From contig CM060471.1 in the NCBI GenBank assembly GCA_030544235.1, positions 9,195,848 through 9,259,847 of the forward strand: DNA of 64,000 nt. Reading direction: 5' to 3'. This DNA is from Lepturacanthus savala (taxonomy: Eukaryota > Chordata > Actinopteri > Scombriformes > Trichiuridae). The translations under genes and the position numbers were made by a program. The first letter of the stretch is position 1. Every line of letters begins with the position of its first letter. Below the pieces are notes generated by a model. That model searched no databases, was not told where the DNA came from, and saw nothing but the letters and a program-made list of their open reading frames with translations. Of the stretch, positions 41,145-54,540 are shown piece after piece.

Positions 41145-43686
41145 TGTCGAAATCTGTACATAGAAAATAAAAGACACCAACTAAAGTTAATATTAGAAAT
41201 TAAGTGAAAACTAGCAAAGCACACGCCGGTATGCTGTGAAGACCGTAAAATGTGGTTATAGATCACTCTAAAATAAAGTTGCTATTCTGACAAGAAATCA
41301 TCTGCAACTTCATGGCTGCATAGTGATAATGCTCATATGTAAATAAATATCAAAATACGTCTGCAAGTTACAGCCTCAACAGTTCATACCCAAGCATGGA
41401 AGGTATTTTAGGTAGAGTCAAAGTTCTAGTTTAAACTAGGCTTAAGAGAGAACTTATACGTCTAAAAGACAAACAGCTTCAATGTCGCTTCTGATTCAAC
41501 ATTTGCAATAAATGCATTGAGCTACAAAACTGCATTGAGCTAAGGAGTGTTAGGACCAGGCAAAAAAGGCTAGTACAAGAAAACTGGAAAAAAGGTCTGC
41601 TATAAAAAAGAAAGGAAAAAAATGAGGAAAAAAAGTCTGGTACATAGAGTCTGGAATATGTGTTATTTAAAGGGTTATGGGGGTTTTGCCAGTTTTTTCT
41701 GTTGCCTGTGCTTTAACATTCATAATAAAAGCATTTGGTTTTTTATATCAATTCCAAACACATACGCCGCATCTTGGTACAGGATAAAAAGAAAGAAAGT
41801 CCTGAGTGTGTGTTATTTAAGGGGATACATTTATTGCTGTTTTTTCTGTCTTGTACCAGACTTTCTTTTCTTTTTTTCCTGGTGTGCAGTTGCTACTGTG
41901 ACGAGAAAGCAAATAATGCAAGGAGCAAAGAAGTTATCAGATATCACCAGCAGGTGGCCCAATACTGATACCACCTGTTTGAATGTTCATTTACTGCAAT
42001 GTTACCAAATGACAAAAAATTCAAAGTGATACAGAAACCAGAATTCCTTCCAGATCATTATCAAAATTGAATCATCTGTTCATAGTATTATTCCCAACAT
42101 TCCCTGAAAATTAGATGAAAATCCAGCAAAAACTTTTTAAGTATTCTCCTAACAATCAAACAAACATGACAGAGAGAGAAACACACAATAAACCATGACC
42201 TCCTTGATGGAGGTAATAACACTCATGGTCAAAAACACCCAAGGAATGACACAGAAGTGAATTTTGGGCTTTTATCAGAGCCATGACCACAACTCGCCGC
42301 CTGTCACATCCACTTTAGTGGATCGCCGTGACTGAGGCCGCTGATAAAGAGGAAGGGGAATGCGGCTTTTTATGGGGGAAAAGACGAGAAAAGGGAGAAT
42401 ACGCACGAGGGAGAAGATGGGAAAACAATAACAGGAAGTGAAGGAGGGAGACGCGGAGCAGATAAACACATTTTTCCCGCCTGTAAAACGTTGGGTGAAC
42501 CGGCTCGACGGGAGCTTTGTGAAACAGGCGTATTAGATGAATAATTCAAGGCGGCTGGCAGAGGTTTGCAGGATGGTGTCAGCAGGTGACAGGGGAGACA
42601 CTTTACAGGCTGGAGTGGATGTCAGTGATGCATTAGGGGGGGAAATGGCGGCTCGCTGTTTGTGTGCGTGACAATGGGACAAACACATGAGGTGTGTTTG
42701 CTGAGACTATGAGATAAAGATGCAGAGCGAGGACTGGATATTGTGTCAAAACAGGAAGACGAATCACCACATTCTATGTGACCACACACTTGAGACAAGG
42801 AGGCATTTAAACCATTTATCCTAATAGTCCTCCTTGTTCTTCCGGCACTTTTTGTGTATCGTCAGTCGATTTAGTCTATTAAGGAATATTTTGAGATTGA
42901 GACACGCAGCAGAGTTTTCAAGGCCCATTAGCATCTTTCCCTCTCATGAGCGATCACGGGGGGGAAACTATTTTCACAGCGGTTTTTCCTTCCCACCTTG
43001 GCACGTACGAGCCGAGCCAAAGCTTTCATTTCGATGCAACCGGCAACACATTTCCTGTGTCCATAAACCAATAAATCCCAAATCCATACGGGTCCGAGGC
43101 CCGTTATCGACCCGGCAGGACCCACAATGCACCACTTCCTGGACCAGAGATAGAGAAGGCGAAGAGGAACAAGAGGGAACCAAAGGCGAGAAGCAGAGAT
43201 CAAGGCGGCTCAAAGGCTGATTTGATCTATTCCAGCAACGTCCTGGAGAGGCGAGGAGGTAGGGGGGTGGGGGAGGGGCACGGCGGCCGGCAGATTCAAA
43301 ACGTGTCTCCACATTGAGGGGATGGAGCTTTGAAGCAGGTAACTGTAGATAGGTTTCACAGCACTTTGCTTCTGCTGATAGAAGTGGAAACCCCTTGCTG
43401 AGGCTTAAACATGCAACTGCATATATGTACAAATCTTTGAGAGTCAATCTATATCTGTAGTGCAGGAAATAGATCCGGCACAGAGGTTCTTAGACCTTTT
43501 TCACCACCTCTCAGCGCTGTGTAAACTGTCATTAATGTGAAACTGCATTTCGTGTTATTTGTAAACGACCTTCTACGCTGAATAGGTGGAGAGATGGTTT
43601 AAAAGATGGAACTGACTGAAAGTTTATTCTGCTGCCTGTTCAAAATAAAGCACATTTGCTATTTCAGTCATTTAATCTGACTGACT
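41145..43686. other. Intergenic; possible conserved non-coding block
   Basis: 41.58-41.88 kb contains short inverted words (AGTCTGGTACA / TGTACCAGACT). 42.23-43.33 kb is GC-richer, non-repetitive and without a convincing gene on either strand. Confidence 0.4.
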
Positions 43687-43731
43687 ACAAACCACCAGTT
43701 TGTATATATATATATATACAAACTGGTGGTT

Positions 43732-43734
<3 letters not shown>
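43687..43734. repeat. 48-bp perfect palindrome
   Basis: 24-nt arms with no spacer, centred between 43710 and 43711. The left arm contains CAAACCACCAGTTTG. It is followed directly by a TA microsatellite. Confidence 0.95.
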
Positions 43735-43783
<49 letters not shown>

Positions 43784-43789
43784 TATAGA
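43735..43789 (+). repeat. (TG)/(TA) microsatellite
   Basis: GTGTG followed by about 20 TA units and AGATAT units. Confidence 0.9.
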
Positions 43790-44205
43790 TATAGTACAGT
43801 CCAACTGTTTGGACACACCTTCTCATTCAATGTGTTCATTCACATGAACACAAGTTTATGGTGTTATGTACTTACCAAATTAAAGGTGAAATAACTGAAA
43901 ACATGTTTTATATTCTAGTTTCTTCAAAATAGCCACCCTTTGCTCTGATTACTGCTTTGCAAACATTCTCTTGATAAACTACCATTTCAGGTCGTCACCT
44001 GTTTTCACTTCATAGTTGTGCCTTATCAGGGTTAATTAGTGAAATTTCTTGCTTTATCAATCAGAAAAAAAGGGTGGCTATTTTGAAGAAACTAGAATAT
44101 AAAACACTTGATGCCTTCAGTGAGAATCTACAATGTAAATAGTCATGAAAATAAAGAAAACAAATTGAATGAGAAGATGTGTCCAAACTTTTGGCCTGTA
44201 CCGTA
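43790..44205. mobile_element. Tc1/mariner-type non-autonomous element
   Basis: Imperfect terminal inverted repeats of about 40 bp: GTTTGGACACACCTTCTCAT at the left and ATGAGAAGATGTGTCCAAAC-type sequence at the right. A second inner inverted pair (TCTAGTTTCTTCAAAATAGC / GCTATTTTGAAGAAACTAGA) is present. Both are typical of a Tc1 family common in fish. No open transposase remains. Confidence 0.85.
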
Positions 44206-45811
44206 TAAAATAAACTGTATTTAAAAGTTATCTTTTTTCATGTTTTATGATGATACTCATGGTTTTATCAGTAGTTTTAAAGGATCTGTTTTCCAGCAAT
44301 CTAAAGACATTGGAATGATTGCAGGGCTCTCCGAGTCAGCCAATAAAAGAGCACAAAAATCAATTTAATAAATAAACAACATACTAAGTGCAAGTGCTAA
44401 CAGAGAACAATTATGAAGAAAAACACACATGCATAGCCCTATAGGCTATAACACATGTAATCGAGTATTTAACCTAGCTACTGTATGCATAGTTAAATTA
44501 TAACAAAATGATGATTTTTGTGGGAGAAGTGCAGTAGTGTGAAGTGTACAATCAATCTGAAGTTTCACCATCAATCTGACTGTAGCAGGGAAGAAGCTCT
44601 TAAGAAATCTCATGTGTGTGATGCTGCTGTCTATCTCAGATTGTTTGTGCAGCTTTTATGTTTGAGATATTGAGCTGGATGCTCCTGTAAATTCATCTAA
44701 TTACCTGATTTTTTTATGCATTGTCTATAATTTATTGTTGCTATTGTTCCTGTGTTTTATTTTTTGCTGTAAATAAATAAATGAGGGAAAACTCAGTGTC
44801 TTCTCAAGTGTTAATAAAGCTTTGAAATGAAGTGAAACAGCCCTTTAAATACAGGGAACGCCGCTCAAAGTGTTTTACGCACGAGGAGACAACAATAAAA
44901 ATCAATAAACCTGAATCAGTAAAACAAAAGTAACATAAAATAAACTGATATAGCGGTGTGCTGTTAATTATAAGCTTAGTTAAAAAGTCATCTTTTTAGT
45001 TGCCATTTAAAAACGCGTAGTGGACGTTTGGGCGTTCGCCGGAAAGTTGCTGTTGACGACCGACGAAGTGTTAGCGAAGGGGCATAAAACAGTGGCTTGG
45101 TTAAATAAGAAGTTGCTATAGGACATTAAAAGCTTTGCAAACGAGTAGCGGGATGTTAAAATCAACTGTAAAAGATATGTGAAGCCCACTGCATCCAAAC
45201 CGAAACACTCAAACAGCAGCAATTCACTCTCTCCTCCACGTTCTTGTTAAAGACGGGCAGCAGGGCTCTCAACTAATTGTCGTTTTTCGACCGACTTTTT
45301 CAGCGGTAGCATAAACACAGGTGTTACGCAGGTGTCACTGATTACACTAATGGAGGTTCTGTTGGATTCAGGTCAAACAGAAGCAGGTTGCCGCTTTTGT
45401 TCATGGAACCTTAATTAGTACCATCGCTAACACCTGTGTTTACCTGCTATTTCATGACAATATGGCCGCTGTGGAAAAAAAGGTCCACGACGCCTCCGCG
45501 TTATCGGCGGCGCTCACACAGGTTTTTTCACTTTGCCTAATTAGACACAATCTGTGTCTGTAATCACTCGTTAATCATGGAATCTCCATATAGACTCTAC
45601 GATGAGCAGTAAATTGAGATTTCTAACACTCATCAGTCTTCATCAAGTATGCATCATGTCTGACAGGTGCCCTTTATGTACTGAGCCAACTGCATTCTGG
45701 GATCTTTAGGAATGAGTAGTTTTCATGGATGCTGGAAGTTGTGGTGCTGCAGCACCCAGTGGTGAGAGGGAGATTTAAAAAAAAAGTATTAAAATATTCA
45801 TCACCATTTAG
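44206..45811. other. Intergenic, no gene recognised
   Basis: AT-rich, except 45.0-45.55 kb, which is less so. Open frames are short and unlike known proteins. Confidence 0.45.
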
Positions 45812-46710
45812 ACAGGTCTGGAAAACATAAGAGACCACTGTATTCTTTTTTTGAATCATCTTTGAGGTTGAGTTTATTCATTTAAAAGAGGGACGATGCA
45901 TATTAATGAACACATATTAGTAAATATGCAATTATAGCCAACGGCTAATTTCCATCCTTAGTCCCCATTGGCAGGTTGATGTCACCAACATGAGACAATA
46001 AAAGAAAATAATAAGAAAAAGAAAAAGATCAATACGATTTAAAAAGATTAGAGCATTAGAAAGGAAAAGAAAAGAATTCTAAAAAAAAAATCTGAAGGTG
46101 ATTAAAATGCAGAGTGCTGGAATGTTATAATGTTATACTTTAAAAAAAAGTATTGTAAAAAAAATAGTATTGTAGTATTGTAAAAGAGGCCAGAGTTCAC
46201 GTATTGTGTGTGGTATTAAATTCCAGGTATGAGAATCACAAACAGAAAACGACATGTATTCCAACCATTCCATTCCAGCTCATTCTGCTTAGAGAGGAAC
46301 CAGGAGTGGAATAAAGTCAAGAACAATGGTAAAGACTGTGGAGAACATGACAAGACACATGAAAGCTGTGATTAGAAATAATGGTTAATGCATCAAATAT
46401 TGATTTTTGAACTCTTAAGTGTAAAAATTTGTATTATGTTGTTTTAAAAGGAATTTGATCTTGTTTCTTTGCATTGTTTGAGGTCTGAAAACATTGTATC
46501 TTATTTGTTATTTTGACCATTTGTCATTCACTACAAATAAATGCCCTAAATGATAACATTTTTGTTTAGAATTTTTGGGAAATGTTGTCAGTAGTTTATA
46601 GACTCTATAGACTATAAAATGTTCCTTATACCCAAACACATACCTATAAGTAGTAAAATCAGAAAAACTGATAAGTTTTGCAGTGGTATCTTATGTTTTG
46701 CCAGAGCTGT
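45812..46710 (+). mobile_element. Non-autonomous DNA element R4, full-length-like copy
   Basis: Left end ACAGGTCTGGAAAACATAAG and right end, reversed, ACAGCTCTGGCAAAACATAA form imperfect terminal inverted repeats (about 30 bp). The interior matches 40446-41144 closely. No transposase is visible. Confidence 0.75.
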
Positions 46711-48074
46711 AAGTGTAGTCACATGTAGGCCATTGTGTGTATTTAGATTTTATTCAGGTTTTCAGGGGCAGAGAACCTGATGAAGCTGTGTCTGTGCCCA
46801 CCCATCCTCCGCTGAGATCCGTCTGAGTGCATTTCCCAGCCTGGCGTCTATTGAAGTCACCGCTGCACAGAAAAAACTCACACACCTTTCACTCATGCAT
46901 GGCCACATAGAGATTCTGAACTCCCTGGACATTCATCCCCTCATGAGAGACTTTATCTCTACAACCCCAGAGCGCACATCCACATTTGGACACGTGTAAC
47001 CAGGGCAACCTGCCTGCAGCTCAGAGTAGAGCATGGTGCCGCTGTGCACTTTATGCTTCATCTTCACAATTTAGTAGCCTATTTTTTTTTATTAATTGGT
47101 TAAAATGGAGAGCATTTATTTTTTTTCTTAGTGTTATTTTGTGTGCTTTGTGCATGATGAGTGTAAAGCGCCATTACATTTGTATTTTTTTTTAGTTTAA
47201 ATCGTCTGAGATTATTTTGTCCCTAAATTGTCAGAGACAGCGTTCTTAAATTGTTCTTATATTGTTCTTATATTGTTCCTAACTTGTCAGATTATATTAA
47301 AGTGAATATGTCAATAAAACATTGAATTTTCCTTCAATTATTTATATTTTAATTGTAATTTAAATAGGCCTTTAACAAGCCTTTTTCTATAATTTTACTG
47401 ATTGACAGCACCTCCTGTTAAAATGATTCCAGCAGCCCTGAGTAGTTTATGGGTCATCAACACAACTTCTCTCATGTCATTGTGGGTTTTTGAGGGGCTT
47501 TATACATAAATATCACACTCATTTTACATTCAAATGCAACACATACACACTAACATGCTGCTAAAACAGTAATTGAGAAGTTTTAGTATGTCTGAAACCA
47601 ATACTACTATAGAAGCATTACAGACACTATAAATATCCCATAATGCAATGGAGCAATGACAACAACCACAACGTCTTCATAAAACATATGAATAAAATAA
47701 ATAAATAAATAAATAAAACCTTGTCGGCTGGCAGAAGTCTCTATTTCATTCTTCACCAGCCGCAGAGAGTTTCCACAACCAGAGGTTACCATGGTTACAC
47801 GTCTCCAACCGGCGAGGAAGCTCTCAGGAAGTGACGTGATAATTACAGCTGTATATGTTGTGATGTATATGTAAAATTATTGGTGTTATTAAGTGGTCAA
47901 ATTACTTCATACTACTACTTTATTCTAACTTCTCTATTTTATCCCTTCATTATTTTGACTATTAGTAATTATTATGTAAGAATAATTACATAATAATTCA
48001 CTCAAGTCAGAATAAATTACAGATCACAAAGTTTGTTATATAGCATTATTGTAAAAAATGTGTCAATTTAAAGA
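46711..48074. other. Intergenic, no gene recognised
   Basis: Includes a short TTGTTCTTATA tandem triplet (about 47251-47280) and an (AAAT)n run (47691-47717). Confidence 0.5.
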
Positions 48075-48114
48075 ACAATTAAAAGAACATAGGCACATAT
48101 GTTCTTTTAATTGT
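48075..48114. repeat. 17-bp perfect inverted repeat
   Basis: Arms ACAATTAAAAGAACATA (48075-48091) and reverse complement (48098-48114), 6-nt loop. Confidence 0.9.
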
Positions 48115-51100
48115 CAACAATTTTATACTATCACCATGCACAAAATAAACATGTCCACCTCCAACAATGCTTGGACAAAAATTAAATAATTAAATGCATC
48201 AGTTTTAACTAACTCTATCAGTGAGCGGGAGCTCCAAATGAAAACATGAAGTGAAATATTCGCAGGCTTTTAGTTGACAGGTTTAACAGTTCGGCTGCAA
48301 CTTGGAACCTCAGAACATTTCCGACCTCTTACTTGGAAAAAGTGAGATGGAACAGCTCTGGAGGTCACGGCTCCGACTGGGAAACTCAGGCCGATTTCAT
48401 GCTCCCAAACTTCACAGAGAAGCAGACGCTCGGAATAATCCGAAATGTTCAAATGCTGACATTAGAAGACCAGTTCCTAGCGGTCGGCCATATTGATTTC
48501 CAACCTTCATATTTAATTGGAAAATATAGACAAATATACAGAAGGCTTAGGCATCATTATCATACGGATTCTAAATAGCAATAGACATTTTTCATGGAAA
48601 ACTGGACCCATCAGACTCACATGTAACTTAACTCTTTTTTTATTTCTAATTTTTTATTTTATTATTTCATTTTTTGTAATCTTCTAATTATTATTTTTTT
48701 GTGAAATCTCTTACTTTATTTTAATTTCATTCTAATTTTAAACTTGATTCCTTATTTATATTCCCTATGTTCTTTTTTGTGACATTAATGTAATAATATG
48801 GTGAGATTGCATTCTAAGCCCTACGTGAGTTTCTGACCTCTTCCCTCTCATGCATATGAATATAACTCCAAACCATTGCATTCCTCTCATGTTTGGAAAT
48901 GAATTGTTTCCTTCTACTTAGGCGCAATCTGAGGCTTGGTGGGGAAGTGACAGCCATCTTTAATAGGGGCAGTTACACCTGTGCATTTCCTGCTGTGACC
49001 TGTCAAAATGTCGGCCGTGAAAAAAGGTCTCAGACAACTTATATGCTCATTAGAGTCTGGTGATGCCACATAATTCCCAGAATAGTCAAACAGGTCTAAT
49101 CAGACAAACAGTAAAGACCTGTGTAGGTGTGCAGGGCCCAATTAGACCAGTCTATATATACATGAATCATCAGTTCATGTTACTTCAATGGTTTAATGGC
49201 TTTTTACTTGAACAACAACCTTCCCATACGGCGGCTCCAGTTAAACAGTTTCGTCTGAGCTACCTTCACTTTGTTGTCGGTGAGTTGGAGAGTGGCATCA
49301 AGAAAAATATGGACTGACACATTAGACTTGATTTCATTTTTTATTCATGACTATGTCATCATCACAGCGTATCAGCAGGTCCTGCTCAGTGTGATTATGG
49401 AGGCTCCCAAAGGAGCTGAGAGACCATCAAACGAATCTTTTTGCTCCCGTTTCGACTGAACTTCATCGGAGGACGAGACAAAACAGGACGAAAGTGACGC
49501 AAGACCCGGACGCTGAAGTTTTTTTTTTTCCCGCAGCTTGAACAGAAACTTCTCCCGAAAGCCAGACGAGCGTCTGACGCAGCAGGTCAAAGGCAAAGGA
49601 GGATTTCAAACATTAGCATTCCTCCATAATTCCTCCTAATCCACATACTAACATAACAGTAGGGAGTTCAATCTAATCAAGGAGGGGATGAAAGCTGACG
49701 ACATATCCTGTTCGGGAAAAGATATATGGATTAATTAGTATCGTAATAGTGGATGTTTGCTAAAATATGTGCATAAGGGTGCATGTGTTTGTGCGTTTGT
49801 CAGAACGTGAGAGGGTTAATTGTTGCTGTGTTAGATCCTATATGTGGAGCTCATCAGTGACTGTTCGGTGTCGTAAGAAGCATGTTTGATTGGATTTTCA
49901 TGTTTTAATCACTCTGCCGCTATTTTTGTAGGGCCTGGTTAATTACAAGGACGGATTAAATCTGAATGTCAACATGTTAAACGCATGCCACAAACACACA
50001 GAAGGAGGATGTGTCTGTGCATTTAAAGCCTTGCGAGGACTCGCGTAAACTCGTGCTTCTGCATTTTGTGTGTAAAAATAAAAGCATACGCCACATATAG
50101 ATAAGGGGAAATGTGATATTTCCGATAGAGGAAGCTGTTTGTGTGTCAGAGAAACACACAGACGCTCGGCAGGCGTGTTGTGTTGCTGCGTCCCAGCCCG
50201 GTGACATGAATATGTCCGCGTGCATTTAGGAGCAGATAGGAATCGACTGTACGTCCCCAGTGTCCTCCTCATGCTTCCCACATGCTCCTGCAGATTGATG
50301 CTTCACTCCATTATAGAGAAACACAGAACAATTAAGTCCTGCCCACACCCGGAGAGGAAAACAAGTCGTTGCTCTCCATTGACTTTGTGTTGCATGAAGG
50401 TGAAGGTGCCTGCTAGTGAACATCAGAAAAAAAAGCCTAAAAGCTGCTGTGTGCTGCTCTAGATACCAAAACTAACTTTTTATAGTTGCCAAACAGGAGA
50501 GACGGCATAAGAAAAAAAAGTACAATTAATGACTAGTTATTCCATATTTAGTCAGTCTACTGTTGCACATCAATTCAAAACATATACTCACTGAACAATA
50601 TTTAAAGTGCCATTTAGGGCCATGTAGGCTTGGATTTTTTTCTCCCTAATAATAAAAACCTTCATTTAAAAACTACATTTTGTTTTCACTTGCGTGTCTT
50701 TGACTAATATTTAAATTACTTTGATGATCTGAAATATTTAAGTGTGACAAACATGCAAAAGAAAAAAAGAAATCAGGAAGAGGGTAAAAACTTCACAAAC
50801 TTTCACACCGCTGTAGTTTTTAAAGCAGCAGGTGAACTTATCTCCTTCCTTACAAGTGATTTACGAATCAAACTGCAAATAGTTTATTGTCGAGCCCTGA
50901 AAGATTCTCACTGATTGATGTGAAAAAAACAGGAACTGGTACATTTTATAATCACACTTTGTACAATCATCCAGTGGGCCAGATCGGACTCTTTAGTGGG
51001 CCAGGTCTGGCCCCAGACCGCATGTTTGCCACCACTGCTGTAAGGAGACAAATGTGGATCCAGACAATAAGATGTAAGGCATCAGCAGCGAGTCATATAT

Positions 51101-51370
51101 CTACATGTCAGTTTTAAGCAGTAGAATTATCCAGCCATGAAGACTGTACAGTCTGAGTTTGCTGATTTATGGCGGTAAACACCAACCTGCACTCAACCAC
51201 TATCCAAAAAGTTTGTGGGCATCCAAAGAACAGAGATATATTTCATTATTGTCTGAGTTTCTTACTTACAGAGGTTCATTACTTTGGAATTCACATTTTC
51301 ATACAATGAAAATATCTACATCTTTGATTAATTTTAAGTCCAGACTAAAAGTCTTAAATAATACAATATT
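48115..51370. other. Intergenic; several GC-richer blocks
   Basis: 48.29-48.50 kb resembles an old fish repeat (CTCCGACTGGGAAACTCAGG). 49.44-49.60 and 49.97-50.43 kb are GC-richer and non-repetitive. 50.96-51.03 kb (GTGGGCCAGATCGGACTCTT) resembles another common repeat. No gene. Confidence 0.4.
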
Positions 51371-51424
51371 GGCTCCAGCAGACCCCTGTGACCCTAATGA
51401 GGAATAAGCAAGTATAGAAAATGA
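51371..51424 (-). repeat. Dispersed repeat R2, short reverse fragment
   Basis: TGGCTCCAGCAGACCCCTGT and CCCTAATGAGGAATAAGCA are the reverse complement of the R2 start seen at 33.8 and 60.1 kb. Confidence 0.8.
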
Positions 51425-52994
51425 GATGAGTTTACTGCAGATTCCTAACAAAACGTAAATGAAAATCTTACTGGTTGGAGACATGTAACCATGGTACCTA
51501 TTGTTGTGGAACAATCAGTTTCACTGAATCATCATATCAATCTTATCTTTGATCTTTGAGAACAATGGGGGTAAACTGATATAAACGGATGTAAATGTCA
51601 TGAATCTGAGGATATGTCCTTAGATTATTCTTAAGTATCTTACAGTTATTTTGCTAATTTGACTAAACTGAACAATCTGTAGAAGTTGAGAGGTTGATGG
51701 TTTCTGCAGTAAAATGGCCAAACCAAACAATGGTTCCAGAAAGGGCTGTTTGTGTCCTCTTATTTGCTGCCTCTGCTCTGTGAGCCAAACACCAGCCGCC
51801 GAAGAGACGTTTCCTCTGAAAGCAGCGAGCTCCACTGCTGCTGTTGTGTTTGAATCCTTCGGCTTCTTCTGAACTCAAAATGCAGTTCAAATGCAGTGAT
51901 CAGGAAAAAGGTCGTAAATGGCTTCCACTAGCGATAGCATCTCAATAAATATATATCAAGTCATCCTGATGTTCCATATGGAGCTTGTAGAGCATCAGAT
52001 TAACACAAAACGTGTAGTGGAGTCAGTTACAGTATAAGCTTGTGATACATATTTGGTTGCAATTAGCAAACTCACCACTAGATGTCACCTGAAACTTCAG
52101 ACTGTACCTTTAATACGACCTGTAGTGATCAACCTATGAACAGGTAAGAAGAAAGGACACTGAGAATCTGATAGTAATGACTTTGGTAATTTACTAACAG
52201 GGTTAAAATAATCCTTCTCCATCATTGCATATTAAGGTGCAGATAATTTTCTCCTCCATTAGGTGTAGTTTTTAGGGCACGACCTTGTTTGGGGATCAGT
52301 GGAGTTGACTGAAGATCATACACAGCACAACAAGTCTTCTTGTTAATGTTCCTCAGAAAATGAGGAATATTAAGGTGTAGAATAATTGTTCCCTTTGCCT
52401 CTGAGATGCACGGTGAATTTGGTGTTGTGTGTTGTGGGCCTGATCTTAGGTGCTAATGTTCCCTCACAGTTCATTGCTCCATGAGATGGCTCCATTAGTG
52501 TTGAAAAAAAACCACGGCAATTTCAGGCAGATGCGCCGCCACGCGAAAGGAAATGTTGACTGACAGGAAAGCAGTCGACACGTCTACCTGTCTTAATTTT
52601 TATGTCAGACGCGTCAACATTTCTTGCGGCATCATTAGTTTTCCCCACACAGCACAGACAGAATCATTTATGGATAAAAAATGGAAATCAGATACTTTTG
52701 AGATAATGAGATAGACAGAATGGAAAAAATAACAATGACAATCATAAATAAAGTTTATATTTTTGAAGAAAGATGGAAAATGGGGGAACTGCAGCAAACA
52801 GAATCATTAGTGACTTGTGAAATATGTCTCTTTTTTGTTTTTTGTTTTTTACTTGTAGCGAATTTGTCATCATTTTTTGTTTCTGAAATATGAGCATGTG
52901 CAGTTGTAAATAAGGACTCAGTCTACATGATGCATCCTCAGGTTGAAATTCTAAGTAATTATTATTAGTTATTATTAGTTATCAATGTTAGATT
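51425..52994. other. Intergenic, no gene recognised
   Basis: Contains an R3 fragment ending ACTGTACCTTTAA at 52113. The rest is AT-rich. Confidence 0.45.
52045..52113 (-). repeat. Fragment of MITE-like repeat R3
   Basis: GGTTGCAATTAGCAAACTCA, CACTAGATGTCACCTGAAAC and the terminal ACTGTACCTTTAA match the right half of the complete copies near 56.4 and 59.6 kb. Confidence 0.6.
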
Positions 52995-53280
52995 TCCCAT
53001 ATCTGCACTTTTCTAGGTTTTACTTGAAGTTTTCTTATCATCTAACAGGATATATTTACAATTTAAATTACAAAAATTCAACTCATTGTAGTTTTACTCT
53101 CTAAAGAGGAGCTTCGGAAAGAACAGGGTTTTTTTCTACTAGCTGAATTCACTAGGAAGATTGTATGACATCACAAAATCAAGGAAGTACAAACAATATT
53201 TGATTATTGATATAATTACCAATATTATTATTATTGATGTTGAAAATAATTATCATAGTTATGTAAATTAATGTTTATTG
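52995..53280 (+). repeat. Direct repeat R5, copy 1
   Basis: Shares ATCTGCACTTTTCTAGG(T/C)TT, CACTAGGAAGA, TGTATGACATCACAAA(A/G)TCA and AACAAACAATA-like words with 54238-54540, same order and orientation. Confidence 0.7.
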
Positions 53281-53557
53281 TTATTATTATCATTCATATT
53301 TAGTTTGTTTTGTCTAGACTAGAGAAAAGTAAAGGAAAAAATAGAGAAAAAACACTTAAAGTGGTTATTCACATGTAATTATTTGAGTTATTATTGTTAT
53401 TATTTTATTTAGTTTATTGTATTGTGCTTTGTTGCTGTATTTGGTAATTTATTATGTTATAAAATCTTTAAAAGGGCAAATTAAAAAGAAATAGATAAAT
53501 AAAAGATTATTTCATTGGAGAACTTTGACCTGCTGGTGGTACAGGAAGGAGAAAACC

Positions 53558-53678
<121 letters not shown>

Positions 53679-54237
53679 ATTGGGCTCAGGTGCTGCTTGT
53701 CGTCCTGATGATCCACCTTTGTCCCTCTTCTCCTCTCTGCTGCTACAATCCTCCTGTGATGCAGCTAAATAACCTCATCCGGCCGTTTTCAGCCGGCAGG
53801 CAGCTCGTTGTTGGGGAGATTTCTATTCTATGTCCAAACAAAACTGTTAAAAAACAATCTCCCGTCTTCACTTATCAGAGAGTGGGAGTCCAGTCGGTGG
53901 TGGTGTGAAGAACAGTATTGTGGGTAAATGTCACAGAGAGCCTTCTGTTCCTCCGTATCTGAGTAAGTGAACAAAATAATAAAACGTCCTCACAGATCCA
54001 GCACTTCGCCTGCTCTCACACAAAGAGACAGAGGGAATGTTGAAGACCTATATATGTCTTTTTCTGTCCTGTACATTCATTCTGTATCAAAAGATACTGA
54101 CTGACTCACATGTACTTATATGACTCCTTTCCTGTTTTTGTACATATGCCATCGGCCTCATATATTAAACCACTCTTTAACCCTGTCACGCTGGTTGGAT
54201 TTAATGAAATAACAAGTGACTCTTACATTTTTTATGC

Positions 54238-54540
54238 CAGATTTAAAGGTATCTGCACTTTTCTAGGCTTTACTTGAATTTTTGGTCATCTAACATTATA
54301 TATTTGCAATTTTAATTACAAAAGCACAGCTTTTTTTTTCTCCTGGCTGATTTTCACTAGGAAGACTGAAAAAAGCGGATATGAGTGAGGGAGCTACTGT
54401 ATGACATCACAAAGTCAAGGATGAACAAACAATACTTTATTATTGATATTTTTTAGCAATATTGTTATTATTTATTATATTAGTATTATGATATTATTAT
54501 TAGTGATGTTGGAATTAATGATAATAGGTATTTATTGGTC
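54238..54540 (+). repeat. Direct repeat R5, copy 2
   Basis: Second copy of 52995-53280, with an extra stretch (AAAAAAGCGGATATGAGTGA) absent from copy 1. Confidence 0.7.

Noticed and set aside
42834..43220. 128-codon plus-strand open frame
   Set aside because: No motif, overlaps an equally open minus-strand frame, no splice context.
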